DNA of 64,000 bases. Origin: Gemmatimonadaceae bacterium. GTDB taxonomy: Bacteria; Gemmatimonadota; Gemmatimonadetes; Gemmatimonadales; Gemmatimonadaceae. The notes under the pieces were generated by a model. The model searched no databases. It saw only the letters and a list, made by a program, of their open reading frames with translations, and was not told the origin of the DNA. The stretch is from NCBI GenBank assembly GCA_036003045.1, contig DASYSS010000023.1, forward strand, positions 1 through 64,000, given 5' to 3'. The position numbers and the translations under genes are program-made. Below, piece after piece: positions 6,662-15,108 of this stretch (positions are counted from its first letter, which is position 1; every line of letters starts with the position of its first letter).

Positions 6662-9508
6662 CTAGAAACCGAGCCCCAGACGAAGCTGAATTTGGTGGCC
6701 CGGTTCCGTCGTTCGAAGCAGCGTGAGTGTCTGCGATCCGTACACCCGGCCGACCCAAATGCCCTCAGCGGTCGCGGAATGCCAGCCGCTCGGCGATTGT
6801 CCGCCGAAGTACACTCGGCCGGCCTCGGCGTCGCCGGCGATACCGGCCTGTGCCGGGATCAAGAACTTGAAGCGGGCCAGGGGAATCAGCAGCTCCGAGG
6901 TTCCGTAGAGCGACGCGTCGCCCGCGTACCGCTGCGTGTCCATGAAGCGCAGGGTCTCCATCCCTCCGAGCGTCGCCGCCTCGAAGAACGGGAAATCACC
7001 CCAGAGTTTCTTGCCACCGGCGCGCACGTTGAGGATCGGATGCGTCGGGATGGGAACGATGAGCGCGGCGCCGAGCGCGAGTGACGCCTCGCCGAACGCC
7101 GAGCGCACGTCCATCGCGGATGGGTAGTACGCCCCCTTCGCTTCGACGAGGACGCGGTTGGTGGGGACAGTCGGCTGCGAGCGGTCGTCGTGCCGGTCGT
7201 AGCGCGCGTCGAGCAACACGCCGGCTTCAGTGAAATTTCCAAACCCATTCGGGTGGTCTTTCGTCAGAAGCGGACTGCGAGTGCTGTCGGTCGTGGTGTG
7301 CTGCAGGACCGGACCGAGCGTGATGTCGGTCCACGAGCCAAACGCGAAGCCGACCGACGGATTCGCCATCCATTGACGCTGGTGCGTCTGGAAGTAGGTG
7401 TCGGGCAGCGTGCTATCGGAGGTTGCGTTGCCGAACCCGTGAAAGTTCACGAATTGCAAATCGGACATGCGCCCGTAGAACATCGTATGGAAGGGCGACG
7501 ACTCGAAGCGCTTGTCCGCCGTGAATACGACACGCGCCCCTTTCCAGAATGCCGCATATTCGGCGTCGAGTCTGAGCATCGACGCGTAGGGTCGGTCCAT
7601 GAATCCGTAGTCGTACCGCGCAACGCCAATGCGCGGGTCGAGCCCGACCGTGCGGTCGTCGCTGAGGCCGACGAATCCCCGGAACGCTCCGCCGTAGTTC
7701 GGCACCGGCTGCGCGAGCCGTCCGTTCCGGCGCTCCAACGGCAAGCGCTCGAAGAGCGTGTCGTCCTCGAAGCCGCTCGTCAGGCCGGCGTCGTAGAATC
7801 GCGTGGGGTGTCGAGCGCCACCAACCGCGGACGAATCGACGAATTTGTTATTGCCGTTTCCGCCGATCACGCGCACGAGGATGCTGCTCGCGGACTGCCC
7901 CACGACGATGGCGGTGTCGTCGCCACCGTGCAGGTAGACCAGGATCTCGTGCGTCTCGGATGGATAGAACGTGCGTGAGAAATACTGCTTTCCGCCCGAC
8001 TCGAGTCGCACGTTCACGGGTCCGTCCGGCGTGCGGCTGATGGTCGCCGCGTCGGCGGCATCGGTGCCGTGCACTTCTACGCGCGCGGCGAGCCGGCTGT
8101 AGTACTCGTCAGCGGCGGCGGGCATCGCGTCGCGTCGCTGCTTGAGCACCGCGATCGTGTGCGGCGCGATCGATCGATACTCCGGAGGCAGCGCCAGAGT
8201 CGCGGCGACGATCACCGAATCGGTCACGCGCCTGGTGAGCTCGCGGGCCACGGAGTCCCACACCGGCTTTTCGAGGCCGGCGAACAGCCGTTCGTCCATG
8301 TAGTTGGGGAACGTGAGCCCCGGGATGTCGATCTTCCCGTCGAATTTGACCTGGCTCACGCGCATCAATCGGCCGATGCTGTTCTCGAACCCCGTGGCTG
8401 ACACGAAGGCGTGATCCCGGTCGCGCGCGATCGGCTCCCACTCATCCTTTGGGCCGGACGCGAGTCGCGCCCACTTCCACTGATCGGCCGTGCCCCGGTC
8501 GTTGTCGTTGACCAGGAAGTCCGAGAGCCGCGCCATCAGGAACGCCCGTTCGTCGACGCGCTCCTTGGCCTCGGTGTTGATCAACTTCAAAAGCTCGGGA
8601 CTGTCGATGATCTTGGTCGCCCCGCCAAAGCCCAGCCGCTCCGCACCGTCGCCTTTCTCTTTTTCTTTTTCCTTCTTGTCGGCGTTCTTCTTGGTGCTGT
8701 CCGCGGCGACCGTATCGGCCTTCGCGTTCAGAGTGTCCGTGACGATTTTGCCCGCCGCCTCTTTGGCCTTCTTCTCATCCTTTCCAGCCTTTTCGGTCTT
8801 CTCACTCTTCTCGCCTTTGACAGCCAACTCGCTCGCGCCCGCGCGCTCGAGCTTGTCCGCGACCTCGCCCCCCGGGGCCTTCGGCACGTTGGGGAACTCC
8901 TCGATCATCCCGAGCTTGTTCGCAAAGTCGCGCCGGAATTCACCCAGGGCGGGATCGTCCGGCATCCACATCAACACGGCGGTTGGGTGCAAGACGCCCG
9001 TCGCCGTGAGAATCGGCGCCGTGAGCTGGGCCGCCCCCGGATTCATTTCGCTCACCCCGTCCTGAAACAGCCAGTTGATCGGCGTGTCTTTCAGCTCGGG
9101 CGGATCGCCGGTCGCCCCCTTGTCGACCAAACGAAATACCCACTCTTCTCCAGTGCTCGTCGCCAGACGCAGGTTCTTGGTCTGCGCGCCGCCCCCTTCC
9201 TTGAGGACGTGGAGGCCGCCGGAGAACGTGTGCAAATCAAGGACGGGTACGCGAACGCTCGTCGCCCAGAGATCGCGATAGCCATCCCCCGCGAACCAGC
9301 GGTGAAACGCCCCCGCCCGATATTTCGTGCTCGCAACCGCGGAGACGCTTTCGGCTCGCGCGGCAGCGGCGCGTTCACTGTCGAGTTGGGCGTTCGGCAC
9401 CAGCCGAGCAGGCGGCTGCTGCGCGATCGTCGCACGTGGGCTGGCGACGCCAATCGTCGATGCGCCAAGTATGGCGCCCGATATGAAACCCCATGTGACT
9501 GTGCGCAT
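6662..9508 (-). CDS. Outer-membrane barrel protein with kinase-like N-terminal half
   Basis: 948 residues from ATG at 9508, preceded by GGTGG and followed by a signal peptide (MRTVTWGFISGAILGAS...IAQQ); upstream in-frame starts at 9544 and 9535 are possible. Residues 95-370 resemble the kinase-like module of some Bacteroidota outer-membrane proteins: GGLHVLKEGGGAQT, FRLVDK, DDPALGEFR, then RAFLMARLSDF followed by NDNDRG (334-339), QWKWARL and ARDRDHAF. A Lys/Glu-rich linker fills about 225-290. Residues 600-948 consist of alternating beta strands and end in LRLGLGF, typical of a BamA/TamA-like barrel with terminal Phe. The catalytic-loop text reads DNDRG where I recall DWDRH in relatives, so activity is uncertain. 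Function unknown. Confidence 0.75.
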   Translation of the reverse strand: MRTVTWGFISGAILGASTIGVASPRATIAQQPPARLVPNAQLDSERAAAARAESVSAVASTKYRAGAFHRWFAGDGYRDLWATSVRVPVLDLHTFSGGLHVLKEGGGAQTKNLRLATSTGEEWVFRLVDKGATGDPPELKDTPINWLFQDGVSEMNPGAAQLTAPILTATGVLHPTAVLMWMPDDPALGEFRRDFANKLGMIEEFPNVPKAPGGEVADKLERAGASELAVKGEKSEKTEKAGKDEKKAKEAAGKIVTDTLNAKADTVAADSTKKNADKKEKEKEKGDGAERLGFGGATKIIDSPELLKLINTEAKERVDERAFLMARLSDFLVNDNDRGTADQWKWARLASGPKDEWEPIARDRDHAFVSATGFENSIGRLMRVSQVKFDGKIDIPGLTFPNYMDERLFAGLEKPVWDSVARELTRRVTDSVIVAATLALPPEYRSIAPHTIAVLKQRRDAMPAAADEYYSRLAARVEVHGTDAADAATISRTPDGPVNVRLESGGKQYFSRTFYPSETHEILVYLHGGDDTAIVVGQSASSILVRVIGGNGNNKFVDSSAVGGARHPTRFYDAGLTSGFEDDTLFERLPLERRNGRLAQPVPNYGGAFRGFVGLSDDRTVGLDPRIGVARYDYGFMDRPYASMLRLDAEYAAFWKGARVVFTADKRFESSPFHTMFYGRMSDLQFVNFHGFGNATSDSTLPDTYFQTHQRQWMANPSVGFAFGSWTDITLGPVLQHTTTDSTRSPLLTKDHPNGFGNFTEAGVLLDARYDRHDDRSQPTVPTNRVLVEAKGAYYPSAMDVRSAFGEASLALGAALIVPIPTHPILNVRAGGKKLWGDFPFFEAATLGGMETLRFMDTQRYAGDASLYGTSELLIPLARFKFLIPAQAGIAGDAEAGRVYFGGQSPSGWHSATAEGIWVGRVYGSQTLTLLRTTEPGHQIQLRLGLGF

Positions 9509-9771
9509 GCTGCCACCGTTGTGACGTGTGACCATCGAGCTCACGGGAACTCGTGAGGCTCATCACCCCTCGCAACGGAGTCAGCAGAGGCGGCTCAGAG
9601 CCGCGGTTGCGGTTGGCGAAACGCACAATCGATACCAGAACGAGCACAGCAAACCGCCGATACGGAACTCTTAACGCCACGCTTTCTCCGTCAGCATGGT
9701 TGAACTCAGATCACAGCGGCGCGATTGTCGGCAAATCGTTGAATTCGCCTGTGGCTCACCACGGTGCAGCA
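9509..9771. other. Intergenic region without a recognisable gene
   Basis: First part of the 511-base gap between the divergent barrel-protein and lipoprotein genes; the rest is repeat copy B and the lipoprotein leader. It contains a 7-bp hairpin, GCGGCTCaGAGCCGC, at 9590-9604. I see no coding frame. Confidence 0.5.
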
Positions 9772-9928
9772 GGTTTCGGTCTTCGCCCGTTTCGGTCTTC
9801 GCCCGTTTCGGTCTTCGGCCGTTTCGGTGTTGGGCAGTTTTCGGAGTTCGGCAGTTTTCGCAGTTTCGGCCTTCGGCAGTCTCGGCATTCGGCAGTTTCG
9901 GCATTCGGCAGTCTCGGCGTTCGGCCCT
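9772..9928. repeat. 16-bp tandem-repeat element, copy B (longest)
   Basis: About ten diverged units. The 5' units read GTTTCGGTCTTCGSCC and the 3' units GTYTCGGCRTTCGGCA, ending in GTCTCGGCGTTCGGCC. It lies between divergent genes. The stretch with period 16 could be translated on the minus strand only as a repetitive Ala-Glu-Thr/Arg-rich peptide, which I do not regard as coding. Confidence 0.85.
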
Positions 9929-10019
9929 CTAGCTCCCCTGTCCTTGCGTCCGCCGCGATGTCGGCCCGGTCTGCCGAATGTCGTTGTCCAATGGGGGAGC
10001 TCACTCGCGAGGAGTGCCA

Positions 10020-10748
10020 ATGCCGACCGTTCGAACAGTCCGGGTTCCATGGTTGCTCGCTCTGGCGAGCCTCGTTGCGGCATGCAGCGGCGACCCCGCC
10101 TCGCCCCCGACGAGCCCAACCTCCAATGCTCCAACCCCACCTCTGACGCCGACACCCAATCCTTCCGCTCCTACTCCCGCGCCCGGCTCGTTCACAATCA
10201 CGGGCGTCGTCCAAGAAGGGGAGCGCGCGGTCCCCGGCATATACGCGAACGCGTGGGTGCAAGAAACGGGTGGGTTCGGGTACTCCTGGTGGTGGGCGCA
10301 CGGCCCGCTCCACGCCGACAGCGCGGGACGGTTCGTGATCTCGCATCTGCCCATGGCGGCGCGCGTGTGGCTGCAGGCGTTCGACGTCGCGCATGACCAG
10401 CCCTGTGCCGTATCCATCGCGGCCATCCGAGGCGACACGACGGTCAACATCACGGTCGTGTCGACAGCCGCCGCGACGCCGACAGCGCAATCATCGGCGG
10501 GCTCGCGGTCGGTGTCCGGCACCGTCGTGACATCAGGTGGCCAGCCGGCCGTGGGCGCGTGGATCGATTTCGAGCCGATCATGGACTTCCCGGCCGCCAC
10601 GACCCACACTGACGCCGCTGGACGATTCGCCTTGTGCGGCCTGCCCGTCGATGAAGCGGTCTGGCTCGGAGCCGTGTTGGGGTCGAGCGTCGGATACCTG
10701 GCCGTGCCCGTCGGTCAGACCGAAGGCCTAAAGATCGTCCTGCCGTGA
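10020..10748 (+). CDS. Lipoprotein with two carboxypeptidase-regulatory-like domains
   Basis: 242 residues from ATG at 10020, preceded by GAGGAG; an upstream in-frame start is rejected because it precedes the signal peptide. The signal ends in a lipobox (LVAAC), so the protein is predicted to be lipid-anchored. A Pro/Ser/Thr-rich spacer follows, then two beta-sandwich repeats: GSFTITGVVQEGERAVPG...DSAGRFVISHLP and SVSGTVVTSGGQPAVGAW...DAAGRFALCGLP. These match the transthyretin-like fold of CarboxypepD_reg domains, used as non-catalytic structural modules. It is bracketed by 16-bp repeat copies B and C. Binding partner unknown. Confidence 0.8.
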   Translation: MPTVRTVRVPWLLALASLVAACSGDPASPPTSPTSNAPTPPLTPTPNPSAPTPAPGSFTITGVVQEGERAVPGIYANAWVQETGGFGYSWWWAHGPLHADSAGRFVISHLPMAARVWLQAFDVAHDQPCAVSIAAIRGDTTVNITVVSTAAATPTAQSSAGSRSVSGTVVTSGGQPAVGAWIDFEPIMDFPAATTHTDAAGRFALCGLPVDEAVWLGAVLGSSVGYLAVPVGQTEGLKIVLP

Positions 10749-10807
10749 CCATGCGCTCGGCCGTCAGTTCGCTCGCGTAAATGTCGCTCACCGCGGCATA
10801 GCAGTTT

Positions 10808-10945
10808 CCGTCGCCGGCCGTTTCGGTCTTCGGTCGTTTCGGTCTTCGGCCGTTTCGGAGTCCGGCAGTTCCCGTAGCTTCGGCTTTCGGCAGTTTCGGC
10901 GTTCGGCAGTCTCGGCGCTCGGCAGTCTCGGCGTTCGGCCTTCTC
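10808..10945. repeat. 16-bp tandem-repeat element, copy C
   Basis: Begins with GTTTCGGTCTTCGGYC-type units and ends in CTCGGCGTTCGGCCTTCTCAC, as in copy A. It lies between the convergent lipoprotein and oxidoreductase genes. Confidence 0.85.
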
Positions 10946-10999
10946 ACCACCCCCGCCGTCTCTCTATCGAGTCCAACGCCCCGAATCGCCGTTGTCGAC

Positions 11000-11947
11000 T
11001 CAGCTCACCGTCAACACGATTCGCCCGAGCGGGTGCTTCCGCTGGCCGCACTCGAGCGCGGACGCCGCTTGGTCCAGCGGAAACTCCGCGGCGATCGGGA
11101 TACGCGCGCGCGTCGCATCCAGGCGCTCGCGCAGCTTGGTGAGGAGGTCGGCACCGGGCAACGTTTGGATGTTGATCGCCTCGATTCCTCGGCTGTGATA
11201 TGCGGCGGGGTCTGCGGCATACAGCGTCGTCGCCAGTCGCCCACGGTCATGAAGAACGGTTGCGACACGCGACAACTCGGTCGACCGATTCACGAGATCG
11301 AGCACACCGTCGATGCCACGTGGATATCGGGCCTTCACGATGCCAACGGTGTCGCCCGCCATGTAGTCGACCGTCTCACCCGCGCCGAGGCCGCGCGCGT
11401 ACTTCTCCTCCTGGGCTCGCGCGGTGGCGATCACGTGCACGCCGGCCGCGGCGGCGAACTGCGTCACGAAGCTGCCTACCGATCCTGTCGCTCCGATGAC
11501 CAAGAGCACTTCGTTCGCCTGCATCCGCATCGCGTCAAGTGCGGTCACAGCGGTTTGCCCGCCCATGGGGACGGCCGCGGCGCTCACGAAATCCAGCGAC
11601 GCGGGTTTTCGCCCGATGAACGACGCCGCCGGACTCACCACGTAGTCCGCGAACGTTCCGTCCAGGAGCACCTGCTTCCAGAGCGTACCGTAGACTTCGT
11701 CGCCAGCCCGGAACCCGTCGGCGCCCTCCGCCGCGGTTTCGACCACGCCGGCCATGTCGAAGCCGAGCGTGATCGGAAACCGGTGTTCCTGCATGTCCTT
11801 GTACGCGCCGTGCCACAGGCGCCAGTCCGCCGCGTTCACACCGGCGGCGCGGACGCGCACCAATGCCTCGCCACGCTTCGGCTCGGGTTTGGGGATCTGA
11901 CGCAGCGTCACCGGTGCATCGAATGCGTCGATCATGATTGCTCGCAC
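11000..11947 (-). CDS. NADPH:quinone oxidoreductase-like MDR protein
   Basis: 315 residues of the medium-chain dehydrogenase/reductase superfamily, zinc-free quinone oxidoreductase type. I place the start at GTG 11945-11947, because AAAGGA lies 6 bases before it and the product then reads MRAIMIDAFDAP, the usual opening of this family; a longer frame to 12190 lacks homologous sequence. The GroES-like substrate domain covers about 1-120 (GVNAADWRLWHGAY, GFDMAGVVE, GDEVYG). The Rossmann domain carries IGATGSVGSFVTQFA for NADPH. The protein ends KHPLGRIVLTVS. It likely reduces quinones or unsaturated carbonyls in the cytoplasm; the exact substrate is unknown. Confidence 0.92.
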   Translation of the reverse strand: MRAIMIDAFDAPVTLRQIPKPEPKRGEALVRVRAAGVNAADWRLWHGAYKDMQEHRFPITLGFDMAGVVETAAEGADGFRAGDEVYGTLWKQVLLDGTFADYVVSPAASFIGRKPASLDFVSAAAVPMGGQTAVTALDAMRMQANEVLLVIGATGSVGSFVTQFAAAAGVHVIATARAQEEKYARGLGAGETVDYMAGDTVGIVKARYPRGIDGVLDLVNRSTELSRVATVLHDRGRLATTLYAADPAAYHSRGIEAINIQTLPGADLLTKLRERLDATRARIPIAAEFPLDQAASALECGQRKHPLGRIVLTVS

Positions 11948-12063
11948 GACAATTCCTTTGAGTCTTCTCGCGGCGTCGCTGCAACGATGCGGCCAACGAC
12001 TCTTACATCTTTCCTTGACTTGTCGCGTTGCGGCTGGCGAGCAGGTGAGTGTTCGACGGACGC

Positions 12064-12078
12064 ATGACGTCGTCATAT
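12064..12078. promoter_or_regulatory. Palindrome ATGACGTCGTCAT with shared motif GACGTCRTCATAT
   Basis: ATGACG-T-CGTCAT is a perfect inverted repeat at 12064-12076, within the divergent region upstream of the DUF4331 gene. The overlapping 13-mer GACGTCGTCATAT recurs with one change at 22544-22556, upstream of the YVTN propeller gene. A common operator is possible. Confidence 0.35.
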
Positions 12079-12188
12079 GATGTCCGCCGCGCGATCGCAA
12101 CATGTGCACCGCCACGCTCACAGCGCAGGGACCACCGTTGTACCTTGGGCCAATTGCGTCGCGCTTGTTGCACGGCACTTTCGTGGCC

Positions 12189-13163
12189 ATGTCACATCAT
12201 TATTCCGGCCCCGAGTTTGGCTCGCCGCATGACGACGCCCGTCTGGATTTCACCGATTTGTTCGCGTTCCCGAAACCTGGAGACAAGAACGCATCGGTTC
12301 TGATCATGGACGTGCACCCGTCCGTCAATGTGAAACCGCCTGGTCCGACGACGACCGACCCGTTCTCGCCCGACGCCGTGTACGAGATCAAGATCGATAC
12401 GAATGGCGACGACGTCGCCGACATCGCGTATCGATTCCGGTTCTCGCCTCTCAAGGACGGCAAGCAGACGGCAACGTGGCGCAGAGCCGATGGTGACGCC
12501 GCTGCCGGCATCGGCGATGAAGGACGGGTGATCGTCGAACACGCGCCGGTGTCGACCGGCCGAGAGGCGCAGATCACGAAGGCCGGCAACTGCCGGTTTT
12601 TTGCGGGATGGCGCAGTGATCCGTTCTTCTTCGACGTCGAAGGTGCGCTCGACAACCTGCGTTTCACGGGCAAGGACTATTTCGCCGACAAGGACATCTG
12701 CAGCATCGTCGTGGAACTGCCCAATTCAGAGCTGGGATCGAGGCCAGTCCGTCTGTGGGCACGCACGGTGGACGGCCGCACCGGCAAATGGGTCCAAGCC
12801 GACCGCGGAGCGCGAGCGCAGCAAACGCCCTTCCTTCCCGGAGACGATCGAGATGCGTACCTCGCCGGCGAGCCCGCGAACGACAGCCGCTTCATCGCTA
12901 CCTTCGCGCACTCGCTCGAGCACAGTGGCGGATACACGCCCGACGACGCGCGGCGCGTGGCCGGGACGATGTTGCCTGACGTTCTGCCATACGATCCAAC
13001 ACGCCCCGCCGTCTATCCGGTGAACGGGCGGCTGCTTACGGACAGCGTCGTCGAGTACTTCATTCCTCTCTTCTCGAACGGAAAGGTAAAGACGGACAAG
13101 ACGCGAGCCCACAGCGACCTGCTCTCTGAATTTCCGTATGTCGGACCGCCGCACAACCGCTGA
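12189..13163 (+). CDS. DUF4331 family protein
   Basis: 324 residues. ATG at 12189 gives MSHHYSGPEFGSPHDDARLD, the characteristic DUF4331 opening; 29 upstream in-frame residues are unrelated. Further family signatures are DFTDLFAFPKPGDKNASVLIMDVHPS, YEIKIDTNGDDVADIAYRFRF, FFAGWRSDPFFFD and IVVELPNSELG, with the closing NGRLLTDSVVEYFIPLFSNGK. No signal peptide is evident on this start. The biochemical function of the family is not established. It is expressed away from the quinone oxidoreductase, with a 241-bp divergent gap that contains a palindrome. Confidence 0.93.
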   Translation: MSHHYSGPEFGSPHDDARLDFTDLFAFPKPGDKNASVLIMDVHPSVNVKPPGPTTTDPFSPDAVYEIKIDTNGDDVADIAYRFRFSPLKDGKQTATWRRADGDAAAGIGDEGRVIVEHAPVSTGREAQITKAGNCRFFAGWRSDPFFFDVEGALDNLRFTGKDYFADKDICSIVVELPNSELGSRPVRLWARTVDGRTGKWVQADRGARAQQTPFLPGDDRDAYLAGEPANDSRFIATFAHSLEHSGGYTPDDARRVAGTMLPDVLPYDPTRPAVYPVNGRLLTDSVVEYFIPLFSNGKVKTDKTRAHSDLLSEFPYVGPPHNR

Positions 13164-13183
13164 TACCCAAGTCCGGCATCAAG

Positions 13184-13312
13184 TCTTCGGCCTTCGGCCG
13201 TCTCGGTTTTGGGCATTTTCGGAGTTCGGAAGTTTCGCACTCTCGGCGTTCGGTAGTTTCGGCGTTCGGCAGTCTCGGCATTCGGTAGTCTCGGCGTTCG
13301 GCCTCTCTCACC
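13184..13312. repeat. 16-bp tandem-repeat element, copy D
   Basis: Units of TTCGGYAGTYTCGGCR after a diverged start, ending in CTCGGCGTTCGGCCTCTCTCAC. It lies between two plus-strand genes. With copies A to C this makes four occurrences within 6.8 kb. Confidence 0.85.
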
Positions 13313-13381
13313 ATGCGCGCCTCGCATCAGCCGAATCGGCCCGCCGTTACCTTCGTCTATCCCGTCACCAGGGGCCGAGTC

Positions 13382-13918
13382 ATGTCGCACACTGTCCTCC
13401 GCTCTACCAGCAACGCGATCGTGGTTTCGACGCTCCTCGCGGTGAGCTCAGCGAGTTACGCGAGCGCGGCAACCACTGACTGCGAGACGATGAGCGCCGC
13501 GTCGGTCGCCACCGTGCTCGGCGTGCCGAAGGCGAGGGCCAATCCATCGTCGGGGCACAGCAAGCAGCCGCCCGACAACATGGACGTGATTGGGTGCAGT
13601 TTTGTCGAGGTCAGCCCCGACCCGCTGGCGAAGACGATGGTGTACTTCGTCTACACGCCCATTCCCAAGGATCTCGCGAGCGTGTTCTCCAGCCTGTCGA
13701 CGCCGAACATTCCGGGCAAACCGCAGAGCTTCTCGCCCGGCATCGGCACCGGGTCGACCGGGTGGGTTCGCGCTAGTGCCAACGGCGAGACGTACGACGG
13801 GAGCATCGTTTTTCACGGAGCAACCAGCATTATCGTTGTGAAAGTTGGCGGCATGCCGAACGCCGACGCGGCGAAAGCTGCGCTCGTCAAAGCGGGCAAC
13901 ATCCTCGCGAAGTCCTAA
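13382..13918 (+). CDS. Small secreted protein, unknown function
   Basis: 178 residues from ATG at 13382 (AGGGGC upstream), beginning with a signal peptide that ends near ASAATTDC. The mature part has two cysteines (DCETMSAASVATVLGVPKA and IGCSFVEV), probably a disulfide, and a beta-rich body with a C-terminal helix (ADAAKAALVKAGNILAKS). The layout resembles DUF3558-type small exported proteins (Cys near the start, a second Cys in a GCxF context), but I cannot claim membership. It is 23 bases upstream of the DUF2911 gene and probably co-transcribed with it. Confidence 0.8.
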   Translation: MSHTVLRSTSNAIVVSTLLAVSSASYASAATTDCETMSAASVATVLGVPKARANPSSGHSKQPPDNMDVIGCSFVEVSPDPLAKTMVYFVYTPIPKDLASVFSSLSTPNIPGKPQSFSPGIGTGSTGWVRASANGETYDGSIVFHGATSIIVVKVGGMPNADAAKAALVKAGNILAKS

Positions 13919-13941
13919 TCGCTCAATCCAACGAAATCGCC

Positions 13942-14481
13942 ATGAACATCCGATTTTCCGCAGCGGCACTCTTAGCTCTGTGCCTCGCCGCGCCGTCGAT
14001 GGCGCAGAAAACCGTCTCGACTGGAACGGGCAGCGGCGGAAGCCCACACGAAAAAACCACCTGGACGGTCAACGGCGCCACCATCTCGGTCGAATACGGT
14101 CGGCCGTACCTCAAGGGAAGGCCGGAGTCGAAGATGATGCCGGCGGGTCAGCCGTGGCGCACAGGCGCCGACGAAGCGACGGTGATTACCACCGACAAGC
14201 CGCTCACCTTCGGCGACGTCAAGCTTGCGCCGGGCAGCTACACGATCAACACGGTGCCCGGCGACAGGGAATGGCACCTTGTCCTCGGCAAGCTCGGATC
14301 GCCGGGGCAGTGGGGCATCCCGTACTTGGCGAACCTCGAGATCGGTCGCGTTCCAATGAAGCTGGACCACGCGTCGACACCAGCCGAGCAGGTAACAATC
14401 TCCATCGACGCGAAATCTCCGACGCTTCGCATCGAATGGGGACGCGTGCGCGCGAGCGTTCCGTTTCACGTAGGCTCGTGA
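13942..14481 (+). CDS. DUF2911 family secreted protein
   Basis: 179 residues with a clear signal peptide (MNIRFSAAALLALCLAAPSMAQ). Family features are VEYGRPYLKGR, the WRTGADEATVITTDKPLTFG segment, LAPGSYTINTVPGDREWHLVLGK and a closing beta region. DUF2911 proteins are exported and of unknown function in Bacteroidota, Gemmatimonadota and relatives. Its 3' side carries the first GGGTGGAC-type repeat. Confidence 0.9.
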   Translation: MNIRFSAAALLALCLAAPSMAQKTVSTGTGSGGSPHEKTTWTVNGATISVEYGRPYLKGRPESKMMPAGQPWRTGADEATVITTDKPLTFGDVKLAPGSYTINTVPGDREWHLVLGKLGSPGQWGIPYLANLEIGRVPMKLDHASTPAEQVTISIDAKSPTLRIEWGRVRASVPFHVGS

Positions 14482-14499
14482 GATAGCGCTCCGGAAACG

Positions 14500-14548
14500 G
14501 TGGACGGGGGGACGGGTGGACGGGTGGACGGGTGGACGGGTGGACCAT
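14500..14548. repeat. GGGTGGAC tandem repeat, copy E
   Basis: About six units of GGGTGGAC (period 8, one unit altered to GGGGGGAC) directly after the DUF2911 gene. Related arrays occur at 15067-15106 (inverted), 20440-20475 and 23755-23780. Confidence 0.85.
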
Positions 14549-14855
14549 CGACGCGATTGATGTTCGGGCGATCCTGCGCGAGGCCGCCGAGGACGGCGTC
14601 GATCGGCCGCGCATCGAGCTCAATACGATGCGCGCCGGCGCGGGCAAGATCCGCGCGACCTGTCGCTGCGAGATGGCGCTTCGACTCCTCTGCGCGTGGA
14701 TCGAGGTGGCGGCCCGTACGCCCACCAATGAACGCGGCGCGCGAACGCTGCACGCCGCACGAACGGCGGCCGCCGAGATCTACGCCGCCTACGACGACGT
14801 GCGAAACCCGCGACAGATGGCTTTGGCCAAGAGCGGATATGTCGGGCCGGGGTAA
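14532..14855 (+). CDS. Hypothetical protein, small helical
   Basis: Up to 107 residues; the first few codons lie in the GGGTGGAC repeat, so a later start is likely. The body is helical (AILREAAEDGVDRPRIELNTMRAG, ARTLHAARTAAAEIYAAYDDVRN) with a CRC pair at about 45-47. No family recognised and no clear ribosome site. Overlapping minus-strand frames are more repetitive, which favours the plus strand. It sits in a 0.5-kb block bounded by inverted GGGTGGAC arrays. Confidence 0.4.
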   Translation: MDGWTIDAIDVRAILREAAEDGVDRPRIELNTMRAGAGKIRATCRCEMALRLLCAWIEVAARTPTNERGARTLHAARTAAAEIYAAYDDVRNPRQMALAKSGYVGPG

Positions 14856-14906
14856 GCGGGGTGGCGTGAGCTAGCGGCGGTTCACGCGGCGAGTAGTTTC
14901 GACCGC

Positions 14907-14990
14907 ATGGGCCGATGGTTTGGAGCACTCATCGTCGCCGCGCTTGTCGTGGCCTTGCTCTACCTCGCGTCGACGTACCGCTGGGCGTAA
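14907..14990 (+). CDS. Possible 27-residue single-pass membrane peptide
   Basis: ATG at 14907 opens a frame reading MGRWFGALIVAALVVALLYL and ending in STYRWA: one hydrophobic helix flanked by Arg/Trp and Tyr/Arg/Trp, the pattern of genuine small membrane peptides. There is no clear ribosome site and no recognised homologue. Confidence 0.35.
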   Translation: MGRWFGALIVAALVVALLYLASTYRWA

Positions 14991-15066
14991 GCGGGGTTCG
15001 AATCGTCGCGGCGTCTCGCCGGCGAGCAGGCATCGTGTGCTCGCAAACGACTGAGCGTTGAGAGGT

Positions 15067-15106
15067 ATCTGTCCACCCGTCCCCCCGTCCCCCCGTCCAC
15101 CCGTCC
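15067..15106. repeat. GGGTGGAC tandem repeat, copy F (inverted)
   Basis: Reads GTCCACCCGTCCCCCCGTCC and onward on the plus strand, so it is opposite in orientation to copy E 0.5 kb away. It ends three bases before the stop of the ADOP permease. Confidence 0.85.
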
Positions 15107-15108
15107 AC

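Noticed and set aside
9671-10155. Several frames on both strands rich in AETAE, TEDRN or SFRSS repeats
   Set aside because: They translate the 16-bp tandem repeat; period 16 shifts the frame each unit, so no frame is selected.
6572-13312. CRISPR array
   Set aside because: The repeats are directly tandem without unique spacers and no cas gene is present.
14985-15010. T-arm-like GGTTCGAATC
   Set aside because: No matching cloverleaf upstream; an isolated match only.
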